64,000 nt of DNA, taken from the NCBI GenBank assembly GCA_039193195.1, contig JBCCWS010000001.1:478530-542529 (forward strand), given 5' to 3'. The translations under genes were made by a program, and so were the position numbers. The notes under the pieces are model-generated. The model was given only the letters and a program-made list of their open reading frames with translations, had not been told where the DNA came from and made no database searches. Source of the DNA: Pseudomonadota bacterium (GTDB lineage Bacteria; Pseudomonadota; Gammaproteobacteria; Steroidobacterales; JBCBZW01). Positions 46,842 to 55,401 of this stretch are shown in pieces; position 1 is the stretch's first letter; the number at the start of each line of letters is the position of its first letter.

Positions 46842-48241
46842 AGTCCCTTGCGGTATTGAGCAGCGCGCTGCTCACTGACTTCGTGCGCTATCGCCGCAGT
46901 CCTGCCCTCCTGTACGTCGCCCTGGCCACGCCGATCGCGGCTCACTTCATGGTGCCGGTCCACGAGTCCGCCTACTCGGTTCTGCTGGTCAATGGCGCGG
47001 CCCCGATCCTGACGCCCCCTGTGCTGGGTTTCGAGCTCGGTATGATCACAGCTACGGTACTGACGCCGCTCGCCTACATACTCCTGCGTGTAGGTCCGAC
47101 CCGGCGCCGTCCCTGGCAGGTGACCGATACGCTGGCGCACTCCCGTGTGGCGCTCGCCCTAGGTGGTTGGCTGGCGGATACGGCAGCCCTGTGGCTCTTA
47201 CTCGTCGCTCTCACCTTGGCTGGTACCATTCTGATGTTCCTGCGCGCTGAGGCACAGGTGCTGTCGTTGCTGCCGGACTTTGCCTCGATGGCCGCTTGCC
47301 TGTGGCTGACGGCGGGGCCCGCAGTGGCCCTGACGGCGAGCGTACGAGCGGTGCTAGGGGCACTGCCCTTCACGCGGGGCTGGGGCGGCGATGTGACGTT
47401 CTTCTTCTACTGGATCTTGAGTCTGGCGCTGCCGGTCACCCTGGTCGCCGCTTCCGGGGCCATCGAGGCACCGTCTCCCCTAACCGATCCCTTCGGTATG
47501 ATCTATCCGGTAGTGAAGGCGGTGGACGTGCCGGTCACGGACCTTACGGTGGGGGGCGGTCCGCCTACGGCACAGCTGATCGAGTTCGATGCCCTGCGCG
47601 GTACGCTGGCAATTCCCTTCGTCGTGTCCCGGCTGATCTGGCTCGGCGTGGCCGCCTCGATCGCGGTACTGGCCGGGTCGCTCATGGCACCGCATCACTT
47701 GCGCGCGTCAGCGCAAAAGCCTGCCCGCATCGAGGACACACCGCGGCGGGATGTGACCTACGTTGCGGCACGCCGGGTGACGCTTGGCTCCGGCCACCTC
47801 TTCGCGAGCCATCTGAATTTGCTGCTGCGTCCGCGATGGCTGGCCGGCGCCATGGTCGGCTTGGCCCTCGCGGGCTGGGGCTTGCCCTATCGTGAGGTGG
47901 TTGGGCCAGCGCTGTTCCTGCTGTTGATATTCCCTCTGTCCGCCGCCGCGGCTCGCTGGGAGGGGGGCGATCTTCCTGCATTTCTTCGCACCACTCTGAT
48001 GGCGCAGCAGGGTGGGCGCTTGGCTTTCCTGGCCGCCGCCGTGCTGCTCGGGGCGCTGCTCCAGCTGCCTTCGGCCCTAAGTGCAGCGCTCACCGGATCA
48101 ACTCATCTCCTGGCGCAGATGGCGGCAATCGCTGTGGGGGTGGCAACGTTCTCCCTGCTCGGGGCCGTGCTCACCCGGGGTGCCGTGACAGCTCGACTCC
48201 TGTTGCTGATCGTCTGGTACGCTTACTTCGCCTCCGCTTGA
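46838..48241 (+). CDS. Membrane partner of the ABC ATPase
   Basis: A 467-residue protein with about 12 hydrophobic segments and no soluble domain. The 4-base GTGA overlap with the ATPase gene marks it as the permease of the same transporter. GTG 46838 is chosen over TTG 46832. It is not clearly an ABC-2 permease by motif, and the substrate is unknown. Position among envelope lipoprotein genes suggests a lipid, peptide or antibiotic-type cargo, but that is a guess. Confidence 0.75.
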   Translation: MKSLAVLSSALLTDFVRYRRSPALLYVALATPIAAHFMVPVHESAYSVLLVNGAAPILTPPVLGFELGMITATVLTPLAYILLRVGPTRRRPWQVTDTLAHSRVALALGGWLADTAALWLLLVALTLAGTILMFLRAEAQVLSLLPDFASMAACLWLTAGPAVALTASVRAVLGALPFTRGWGGDVTFFFYWILSLALPVTLVAASGAIEAPSPLTDPFGMIYPVVKAVDVPVTDLTVGGGPPTAQLIEFDALRGTLAIPFVVSRLIWLGVAASIAVLAGSLMAPHHLRASAQKPARIEDTPRRDVTYVAARRVTLGSGHLFASHLNLLLRPRWLAGAMVGLALAGWGLPYREVVGPALFLLLIFPLSAAAARWEGGDLPAFLRTTLMAQQGGRLAFLAAAVLLGALLQLPSALSAALTGSTHLLAQMAAIAVGVATFSLLGAVLTRGAVTARLLLLIVWYAYFASA

Positions 48242-48979
48242 CGCGTCGCCTCTAGGAGCCGAGCCACCAGTCCGCTCGCCACGCTACCCGTGCCAGCAGC
48301 AACGCCGCCGCAAAACCCGATTCGCAGTCGAGGGCTCTCCATGCATCGGAGCGTGCTTCTGCCATCAGAAAGCTAACATTTCGTATCGATGGCGTTTGAG
48401 GCGCTTACGCGGATGCTCGTGCGGACCTCAAAGAGAGCTGCGGGGCGCTAGGAGATCTTATCGGTGAGGTATCGGGGCAGCGCTGGCCCTCGGAAGGGGC
48501 GATCGCGCAGGCGCAGGCCACCAGCAAAGCGCTGGCCAGTACCCTCGAGCCTATGCAGGTGATCGCGGCAGGCAGCGGTCACGGCGTTGGTGGCCGCGGT
48601 GCGCACAGGGTCGGATGCCTTGCCGCTTCAGATCTATGCAGAATCACGCCGGCACGACTCCATACAGGTGTTCGACAGGGCGTCGCAGTCGGTTGGATAG
48701 CGGCAGGATGCCCAGCCAAGTCGCCACACGCACATGCCGCAGCGCAAGGCGCAATCGTTGCCACTACTGAGCGCACTACCTGATGAAAAAATTCACTGGG
48801 CGCCGCATCGCGGTGCATCAACTATGGCGTGGCTTTCAGTGGGATCAGGGGCTTACGGTTGGTTGCGGTGCACGAGGATTTGGCGATCTGAGGCCCAGTT
48901 CTCAGTTAGTGAGGTTCAAGTGGCATTAGCGGCGAGTCGCGTCCTAGCATCGATGTCCTACTTCGGCTCAGGTTGTGCC
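48242..48979. other. Intergenic region with a possible gene remnant
   Basis: A 738-bp gap before the next lipoprotein gene. From 48400 to 48783 one plus-strand frame stays open and its first part (GAYADARADLKESCGALGDL, continuing to about 48550) looks protein-like. It begins right after a stop, has no good start and loses that character later. It may be a decayed gene. No promoter or terminator is clear. Confidence 0.3.
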
Positions 48980-49420
48980 ATGTGCTTGCTTATCCCACGA
49001 CGTCTTCGGCGCGGCTGCACCCTGCTAGGGGCGCTCGCGGTGGTGACCTTGCTTTCGGCTTGCGGGACGACCGGAAGCGACTACGCACGACGCCAAGAGA
49101 TGGTGTACGTGCCTGCCCACGCGCAGCCCGTCGACCACGTGCGTTGGGATCACGTGCGCAACTTCAAGCCCCTCAATCAACGCATGATCTTGATGGATGT
49201 TCGCCGTCGCCCCCATCTGCTGGTGTTGGCGAAGTCCTGCGTTGGCCTGCGTCGAGACAGCATCATCGTGTTGAGGCAGCGTTCGTCCCGCTTCGATCCG
49301 CGGCGGGATGCGATCGGTTTTGCCAACCGGGGCAGCGTCGGCAACACGATCACCTGTTTCCCCGACGCGCTCTACGCCCTCGAGGACGAGGATGTAGACG
49401 CGGTGATCGCCTCTCTCTGA
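48980..49420 (+). CDS. Small lipoprotein resembling the DUF6491 family
   Basis: A 146-residue lipoprotein: basic N-terminus, hydrophobic core and lipobox LLSAC. The mature part has the pattern seen in DUF6491 proteins: a short VDHVRWDHVRNFKPLNQRM region, a strand ending HLLVLAKSC, and a second Cys in NTITCFP. ATG 48980 puts the signal peptide at the start; longer frames upstream are not supported. The function is unknown, probably periplasmic or outer-membrane attached. Confidence 0.7.
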   Translation: MCLLIPRRLRRGCTLLGALAVVTLLSACGTTGSDYARRQEMVYVPAHAQPVDHVRWDHVRNFKPLNQRMILMDVRRRPHLLVLAKSCVGLRRDSIIVLRQRSSRFDPRRDAIGFANRGSVGNTITCFPDALYALEDEDVDAVIASL

Positions 49421-49452
49421 GCGAGGGCGTAATACCCCAGTTGCGCACGGAC

Positions 49453-50661
49453 CTAGTCCGCGGTCGGCGCGCACTCCTGCCCACTACGCCAGCGCCACAC
49501 CTCCAAGCCCATGCGCGGCGCGAATGGGCGCGAGTCCTGGGCGGTGCCTAAGTAGAGTTGCCCCTGAAACTCAGCGAGTGAGCGGGTGCCAATGTTTGCG
49601 CTATCGCCAAAGCCCCAGCCCAGGTAAGTGGCACGAGGACTGCCGACGAGCTCTTCCCACTGCTGCCCGTCCGCACTGCGCCACACGCCCGCACCCGTTG
49701 AGAAGCCAAAGAACGAGAACGCGTTCAGGGTGCCGAGCCAGAGCTGATCTTCGTAGGTGATATAGCGCCAGGAGTAGTCATTGCCCGGCACCCCGAAGCC
49801 ATCGGCGCCGATCTTCTCCCACTGCTCGCCGTTCGGTGAGCGCCAGACGCCGAACCCGTTGAAGGCGTTGATCGTGCCCACGTAGAGTTGGTCCTGGAAG
49901 GTGTGCAGATCGACTACTGCGCCTGTACTTTCGTAGTCGAAGCCGCCCGGCGTGTTAGCCGTGGGGCCGACCACGGCGCTGAAGCTCACACCATCGAAGG
50001 TGCGCCAGATCTGTAGCCCGTCGGCGGCGTTGCGTGTGCCCGCGTACAGAGCGCCCTGAAAGAACTCCATCTCGTGAATGGAATCATTGCGCGCATCCCC
50101 GAAGCCGTTCAGCACTAGGGGCTGGATACCCTGCTCGCGCGTTCGAAACAGCTTGGCGCCCCCCTCCGTGTCTTGGGCGCCGAAGTAGAGGTACTCAACG
50201 TCGCTAAAGGTGGCGCAGGTTAGGGAGCGCACACTGCGCACGGTGGGGTCGCCGATGCCGCCATCGGCGGCCACGTTCCACGTCACCCCGTCGGCGCTGC
50301 GCCACAGCTGGGCACCTTCCGTAAGGTTGTCCGTGCCCGCGTAAAGGGCGCCACGGCAGACGGCGAGGTTGCGCACGCCCTCGTTCTCGACGCTGCCGAG
50401 GCCGTCGGTGACCACTCGCTCCCACACGCTACCGTCGTAGCGCCAGATCTGGGCGCCTGCCAGGCGGTTCAGTGTGCCCACGTAGAGGTGATTGCCGAAC
50501 ACGGCCATGCTCCAAGCGTAGCGGTTGTTGCTATCCCCGAAGCCGTCTTCAGACACCTGCTCGAAGGGGGTGTCGCACTCCTGAGCGCCAAGCCATCCCG
50601 CAGGGGCGATCGCCAACATGAGCGCCACCGAGATCGCGCGCGCCGCGCGCTTACCCAGCAT
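49453..50661 (-). CDS. Secreted seven-repeat beta-propeller protein
   Basis: A 402-residue protein with a cleavable signal peptide (ISVALMLAIAPAGWLGAQ). Seven repeats follow, each with a core like LYVGTLN-x-GAQIWRYDG (for example LYAGTDNLTEGAQLWRSADG and LWLGTLNAFSFFGFS). A seven-bladed propeller is the natural fold. It carries a Cys near each end, which may close the ring by a disulphide. The start at 50661 overlaps the hydrolase stop by 11 bases, so it belongs to the radical SAM-hydrolase unit. The ligand is unknown. Confidence 0.78.
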   Translation of the reverse strand: MLGKRAARAISVALMLAIAPAGWLGAQECDTPFEQVSEDGFGDSNNRYAWSMAVFGNHLYVGTLNRLAGAQIWRYDGSVWERVVTDGLGSVENEGVRNLAVCRGALYAGTDNLTEGAQLWRSADGVTWNVAADGGIGDPTVRSVRSLTCATFSDVEYLYFGAQDTEGGAKLFRTREQGIQPLVLNGFGDARNDSIHEMEFFQGALYAGTRNAADGLQIWRTFDGVSFSAVVGPTANTPGGFDYESTGAVVDLHTFQDQLYVGTINAFNGFGVWRSPNGEQWEKIGADGFGVPGNDYSWRYITYEDQLWLGTLNAFSFFGFSTGAGVWRSADGQQWEELVGSPRATYLGWGFGDSANIGTRSLAEFQGQLYLGTAQDSRPFAPRMGLEVWRWRSGQECAPTAD

Positions 50662-51376
50662 CTCGTTGGCCCTGCGTGTCGAGGTCTTCGAGCAGTGTCC
50701 GTACCGCATCCTGATTCTCCGGTCGTAGCAACTTGAACAGCAGCCCGCGTCGGGCGAGATGACGCGAGACGAGGTGGTTGTGGCAGTCGTGTTGGTGTAG
50801 GTGCACACCTGTTGTCTGCGCTAGGTGGTTAGCGGCGTACCGGTCGCTAGCGCAGCCGGTGCAGTGATGTACATGGTAGTGCGTGTGCCCATTGTGAGTG
50901 GCCAGCACCTGGGCGAGGTCGAAGTTGTCCTGTGCCGTAGTGGGCAGTGACCAGAGTTGCTGGTACCAGGCACGCTTTTCCTCGTCGAGCTCGCGGTGGC
51001 GCTCGGCGTAGTCTTGCGTGAGGCATGTGATCGGGGCAAAAGCCTGCACCGTATCGGCGCCGAGCAGGTGTCCGTAGAGCAGGGCAGCGAAAGCGCCGAC
51101 GGAGTTACCGATGAACAGCGTGCGCTTGGGGGCGAGGCGCTCGATCTGCCCGTGTAGCCAATCGAGAGCGGCGTCTAGGCAGGGCGTCGAGGAGTCGAAG
51201 CCTTCAAGGTAGGCCCGATCGTGCACATCGCGGCAGAGGATACGGCTGTAGCGCAAGCGGTTTGCGGTGCCGGCAAACTCGTGCCCGCCCATGCCCCAGC
51301 GCTGGGCGAGGCCTGAGAACACCACGAGCAGTGCGCTCGTGTCCTCGCCAAGCTCGACGCTGACGCCGCTAGTCAT
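50651..51376 (-). CDS. Alpha/beta hydrolase-like protein
   Basis: A 241-residue hydrolase fold. The nucleophile elbow is GNSVGA (Ser92). Asp178 in CASDRY and His199 or His201 in DCHNHLVSRHL are the probable other triad members. The stretch 161-206 is unusually rich in His and Cys. There is no signal peptide, so it is cytoplasmic. It lies 17 bp after the radical SAM gene and overlaps the propeller gene. Substrate could be the radical SAM product. Confidence 0.72.
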   Translation of the reverse strand: MTSGVSVELGEDTSALLVVFSGLAQRWGMGGHEFAGTANRLRYSRILCRDVHDRAYLEGFDSSTPCLDAALDWLHGQIERLAPKRTLFIGNSVGAFAALLYGHLLGADTVQAFAPITCLTQDYAERHRELDEEKRAWYQQLWSLPTTAQDNFDLAQVLATHNGHTHYHVHHCTGCASDRYAANHLAQTTGVHLHQHDCHNHLVSRHLARRGLLFKLLRPENQDAVRTLLEDLDTQGQRDAG

Positions 51377-51393
51377 CGCCGACCTTCCGAGGC

Positions 51394-52260
51394 TCAGTAG
51401 CCGCCTTCATTGACGAGCACGTGCTCGAAGGCAGGCTGCAGGGTGCCGTCCGGCGCCAGGCGACCGCGCGTCGCGCTCTCCAGATCAGGCCACTGGGTGA
51501 TCTGCATCCGAAGGCCGTCGACCGCGAAGTCGATGTGACCCTGGCCTTCATAGTCGCCGACCAGTGAGCGGTCGAGGCTTGTGTGCAGTACGAGCCGGTC
51601 GACCATCTCTGCCATCTGCAGGGGAGGGCTTTCCATGTAGCGGCCGATCGGCCCGATGGAGCGTAGGTGCAGCTCACGCACCGCTCGGCGCGCGGCCGCG
51701 GCGCGAAAGACTGGACCGATCACGTGTTCGTTCACCTCACGGGCCAGGATCACCCCAAGTGAGATGTACATGTTCTCAGCGCACAGGCTGTCGAGCGCTG
51801 CGGCTTTTCGCTTAGCGCAGCGAAGGTCGTCGATAGCATCGTAGGCGTCGTCGTCGAAGCCACCGTTGAAGGAGAGGTACACCGTACGTAACCCGGCCTC
51901 CTTGAGCTTGCGCACGTACTGGCGGTTGGCGAGCTTCAAGCCGTTGGAGAGGATCATCGGCAAGTGGCCTGCATCGCGTACGCGGCGGATTAACTCTGGC
52001 AGGTCCTTACGCACGGTGGGTTCGGCGCCTACCAGGCGGATGTGCGTGCGTCGTGGGAAGCGTGAGATGGTGTCGATCAGCCAGTCGGCGTCCATGTCTG
52101 GGATGTGCCGGTTTGGGATGTAGCAGTTGCGGCATTCCATGTTGCAGCGGTGGGTTATGTCCACCATCACAGTGCGGTACGGATTCTCCTCTGGGGCGTA
52201 GACCTGGGAGGTGGCCTGATGCTCGATCCCTACTGCAGCTTGCGCTTCCGTGGCCGACAT
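51394..52260 (-). CDS. Radical SAM enzyme of unknown substrate
   Basis: A 288-residue radical SAM protein. C39-x3-C43-x2-C46 (THRCNMECRNCY) binds the 4Fe-4S cluster, and a SAM-binding stretch like RLVGAEPTVRKDLPEL follows. A partial TIM barrel continues to about residue 220. The C-terminus (residues 250-288) is short, has no Cys and therefore no SPASM or other auxiliary cluster. AAGGAAG precedes the ATG. It is the first gene of a three-gene unit and is divergent from an AraC regulator. Peptide or small-molecule substrate is unknown. Confidence 0.82.
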   Translation of the reverse strand: MSATEAQAAVGIEHQATSQVYAPEENPYRTVMVDITHRCNMECRNCYIPNRHIPDMDADWLIDTISRFPRRTHIRLVGAEPTVRKDLPELIRRVRDAGHLPMILSNGLKLANRQYVRKLKEAGLRTVYLSFNGGFDDDAYDAIDDLRCAKRKAAALDSLCAENMYISLGVILAREVNEHVIGPVFRAAAARRAVRELHLRSIGPIGRYMESPPLQMAEMVDRLVLHTSLDRSLVGDYEGQGHIDFAVDGLRMQITQWPDLESATRGRLAPDGTLQPAFEHVLVNEGGY

Positions 52261-52653
52261 CTGTTCTTCCTTGAATTTAACTTATTATTTTTGCTCGGCG
52301 TCTAGCCGGCATCTCCCGCCGACTATAGCCAACCTCTAAACGGGATTGCCAATGCTCCCGCTTGCATCGAATGGCCACTTTGGGCGCGGTTGGGATGCCT
52401 GTCCCAATCGTGTGCTGGGGTGGTCGCGCGCGGCGCCAGAGGTCGGTGAAGCTATCGAAAAAATTAGTTTGCCTAACAGAGACATTGGTGATTGCGGGCC
52501 CTTAGCACCACTGCCCTAGGTGGCGTTGGGTAGGCAGTTTTCTGCATTGCAGCAAACGGCATTCGCTGGGACGCTCTTGGATCGGGTGCGTGCTTGGGGA
52601 ATCTCCGCGCGCACCACAGGTCGAATAAACCGGACATCTCATGCGTGAGTACT
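52261..52653. promoter_or_regulatory. Divergent control region between radical SAM and AraC genes
   Basis: A 393-bp gap that is visibly more AT-rich than its surroundings, especially at 52271-52293 and 52456-52476 (an A5-6 run followed by TTAG). It must hold promoters for both directions and probably sites for the AraC-type protein. I find no clear palindrome, riboswitch or small peptide gene in it. Confidence 0.45.
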
Positions 52654-53616
52654 ATGCCCAGCTGCCCGCCCGGCAATGATCCTGCTGATCCCGAGCGATA
52701 CCTGGCACCGGAGCGGCGCATCTACCGCAGCCCGCTGCTGGCGATCGGGAAGTTCCGCTGTCCCCTGGGCCACCCCGCCTTCCACGGGGGCGCCGTGAAC
52801 AACGGAAATCTAGTGGTGTTCCCCCGCACGAGCGTCATCATTGAGCAGACCGGCGCGCGGCCCTTAGTCGCCGATCCGAACACTGCCGTGCTGTACAACG
52901 ACCGTCAGGAGTACCGTCGCGAGGCCAATTCACAAGAAGGGGACCGCTGCGAGTGGTTCGCCTTTGGGGACGCCACGGTGGTGGAGGTCATGGCACGGCG
53001 GGACCCGAGTGTGCTCGAGCGCGTGGAGCGCCCCTTCCACACCAACCACGCATTCGCCGATCGACGGACGTACCTGCTTCAGCGCCAGCTGGTCACTTAT
53101 CTCGATGGCACACCGCAGCCGGATCTGTTGCTGGTGGATGAGCTCGCCCTGCGAGTGCTGGCCAAGGTGGTGCAACGGGTTCCTCCCGAGGTGCCGGGGC
53201 GGGGCGCTCGCGTTGCACGGTCGCGGCCGCGAGCGCGCGTCGAGCTGGCCAACGCTGCGCGCCGCTTGCTGGCGCTGCAGTACGCCACGCCGGCGAACCT
53301 GTCTACGCTGGCTGAGCAGCTTTCCTGCTCTGAGTATCACCTATGCAGGACCTTCAGTAGCTGCTTCGGCACCTCCCTCCATCGCTACCGAGATCAGCTG
53401 CGCTTGCGCAGTGCCCTGCAGTGGCTCACCGACACCACTGCGCCCTTGACTGCCATCGCTCTGGAGCTCGGATACTCCAGCCACAGCCACTTTGGCGCAC
53501 GCTTTCGCACCGCCTTCGCCATGTCGCCCTCGCGCTTTCGTCGCCGCGCTAGCGGCTCGTTGGTCGCGCAACTGCGCAAGAATCTGATAGCTGATCCGAG
53601 CAGCTCCTTCGAATAA
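52654..53616 (+). CDS. AraC-family transcriptional regulator
   Basis: A 320-residue regulator. An N-terminal cupin-like sensor covers about residues 20-160. The C-terminal pair of helix-turn-helix units includes NLSTLAEQLSCSEYHLCRTF and APLTAIALELGYSSHSHFGARFR, ending with a proline-flanked SPSRFRRR. The start is uncertain: ATG 52654, GTG 52645 or an earlier TTG 52594. It is divergent from the radical SAM unit, which it probably controls. Confidence 0.85.
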   Translation: MPSCPPGNDPADPERYLAPERRIYRSPLLAIGKFRCPLGHPAFHGGAVNNGNLVVFPRTSVIIEQTGARPLVADPNTAVLYNDRQEYRREANSQEGDRCEWFAFGDATVVEVMARRDPSVLERVERPFHTNHAFADRRTYLLQRQLVTYLDGTPQPDLLLVDELALRVLAKVVQRVPPEVPGRGARVARSRPRARVELANAARRLLALQYATPANLSTLAEQLSCSEYHLCRTFSSCFGTSLHRYRDQLRLRSALQWLTDTTAPLTAIALELGYSSHSHFGARFRTAFAMSPSRFRRRASGSLVAQLRKNLIADPSSSFE

Positions 53617-53697
53617 TCGCCGCTGCGCCCACGCGCAGCCGACGCAATGGCCGATGGTGGGCGCTGAGCCATACCACAGCCAACGAAGGAGATTCGC

Positions 53698-55326
53698 ATG
53701 TCCAAACCAACCTCGACTGACGGAGCTCAGCCCCCGGGTATCGCAATGCGCGTGGTGTCGACCCTGGGAACGCTAGCGGTGTTGCCACTGCTGTTGCCGA
53801 GCGCCGCGGCTCAGCCGTTCGTGGAGCCTGGCGTAGAGGTCTTGACCACGCTTTTTGAGGAGAATCCGCTCGACAGCTTCGGTTTTGTCGCTGAGGCCCT
53901 CGGCGATCTCGACGGCGACCTGCGGCCTGACTACATCATCGGCGCGCCCGGTTTCCCGGGCGGAGCATTCAGCGGAAAGGTCTACGTCTACTCCGGTGCC
54001 AGCGGCGAGCTGCTCAATGCGATCGAAGGCAATCCGGGAGATGGCCTTGGCTTCTCCGTGGTCGGCTTGGGCGATGTGAATGGTGACGGCGTGCCTGACT
54101 ACGCCACCGGGGGGCCCTTCGCTGACGGTGTGCAAGCCTTCGGCCGCTTACTTATCGTGTCCGGTGCCACCCACGAGATCCTCATCGACCTGAACGGCGT
54201 GCCGGGCTCCGTATTCGCCTACGACATCAACCTCGCCGGCGATCTTAACGGCGATGGCGTCGACGATGTGATCGTGGGCGCCATCGGCGGTGGCAGCGGG
54301 GGAGAGGGCGAGGTCGCCATCGTGTCCGGTGCGGACGGGGCCATCCTCTGGCAGGTCCAAGGCGAGGTCTCCGGCGATAACTTCGGCAGCGGTGTCTCCG
54401 GGCTTGGGGCCGACATCTCCGGCGACGGCATACCGGATCAGGTGGTGGGTGCCCTGGCCGGCGGCGACAGCAACACGGGCCTCGCCTACCTTCTTTCCGG
54501 CGCCGATGGCTCGACGCTCTTCGAACTAGAAGGTCTGGAGACAGCTGGCTCCCTTGGGTGGTTCTTCGCGCACCGCGCTGGCGATGTGAACGCGGACGGC
54601 GTCGTCGATGCCTACGTGGGAGACTTCAGCGACAGTGCTCTGGGAGGGCTCGACGGCCGCGCCTACGTGTTCTCTGGCGCTGACGGCACGCGCCTGCAGG
54701 TGTACGACGCAGAGTTTGCCAACGACGGATTTGGTATCGGCCGCACGGTCGGCGATATCGATGGCGATGGTCACTCGGATCTGTTTCTCGCCGCCTATAC
54801 CCACAGCGTGGGCGCGGTTGTACAGGGTGGCAAGGGCTACCTCTACTCTGGACGTGATCAGAGTCTGATCCGCAGCATGACCGGAAGCGTCTCTGGCGAT
54901 CAGCTCGGCTTCGACGCCCTGCCGGTAGGGGATTTAGACGCAGACGGGTTTGCGGAACTGATGCTCACGGGCGTGGGCGTGGTGCACGTGGTCCGCGGTA
55001 CGGATCCCTCCCCCGCCGCGCGCGTAGCTTCTGTCTGCGATCTGCTCGCCGGCTTCCCCGACGAGGCGTATCTCGAGCCCGCGGCCCCACGCAAGGAGCG
55101 ACTTTGCGCCCTGCTGACCCAGGTACGAGGGCTGGTGGATGCGCAGCGCTACCTGCTGGCCAACGCGCGACTGCGCAACCGCGTGTTGCCCCGCGTGGAT
55201 GGAGTGGTTGGGGAGGATCTGGCGCAAGACTGGTTGCTCGATCCCGTGCTTCAGGGAATCGCTCTACCCTGGGTGGAGGGATTGATCACGCTCACTCAGA
55301 GTCTGGCGGAAGATAACTTACCTTAG
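53698..55326 (+). CDS. Secreted FG-GAP (integrin-alpha-like) repeat protein
   Basis: A 542-residue secreted protein with a signal peptide (about residues 20-40, ending SAAAQ). Seven FG-GAP repeats follow, each with a calcium-type loop such as DLNGDGVDD or DIDGDGHSD followed by a strand like VYVYSGASGE. Seven repeats predict a calcium-bound seven-bladed propeller. A C-terminal helical part (about 440-542) has no known motif. AAGGAGA lies before ATG 53698. It is 81 bp after the AraC gene. A role in adhesion or surface binding is likely but unproven. Confidence 0.85.
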   Translation: MSKPTSTDGAQPPGIAMRVVSTLGTLAVLPLLLPSAAAQPFVEPGVEVLTTLFEENPLDSFGFVAEALGDLDGDLRPDYIIGAPGFPGGAFSGKVYVYSGASGELLNAIEGNPGDGLGFSVVGLGDVNGDGVPDYATGGPFADGVQAFGRLLIVSGATHEILIDLNGVPGSVFAYDINLAGDLNGDGVDDVIVGAIGGGSGGEGEVAIVSGADGAILWQVQGEVSGDNFGSGVSGLGADISGDGIPDQVVGALAGGDSNTGLAYLLSGADGSTLFELEGLETAGSLGWFFAHRAGDVNADGVVDAYVGDFSDSALGGLDGRAYVFSGADGTRLQVYDAEFANDGFGIGRTVGDIDGDGHSDLFLAAYTHSVGAVVQGGKGYLYSGRDQSLIRSMTGSVSGDQLGFDALPVGDLDADGFAELMLTGVGVVHVVRGTDPSPAARVASVCDLLAGFPDEAYLEPAAPRKERLCALLTQVRGLVDAQRYLLANARLRNRVLPRVDGVVGEDLAQDWLLDPVLQGIALPWVEGLITLTQSLAEDNLP

Positions 55327-55330
55327 GCTA

Positions 55331-55368
55331 TCGAAAAAGATGGGTGGCCTGCGATTCGGCAGGCCGCC
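55331..55368 (-). terminator. Rho-independent terminator of the symporter gene
   Basis: On the minus strand GGCCTGC (55365-55359 read as the complement) pairs perfectly with GCAGGCC (55352-55346). The stem is extended by weaker pairs and followed by CTTTTTC (complement of 55334-55340). It starts 35 bp beyond the stop of the gene at 55402. Confidence 0.85.
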
Positions 55369-55401
55369 TGGCTTGAGTCGATAATCCTGCAGCGCGTTTG
55401 C

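Noticed and set aside
52261..52653. A RiPP precursor peptide next to the radical SAM gene
   Set aside because: Short frames exist (for example a 29-codon tail ending at 52473 on the minus strand), but none has a ribosome-binding site, leader/core pattern or a maturase with SPASM or RRE domain beside it.
55327..55401. The hairpin as terminator of the plus-strand FG-GAP gene
   Set aside because: The T-run lies only on the minus-strand side, so it serves the symporter gene.
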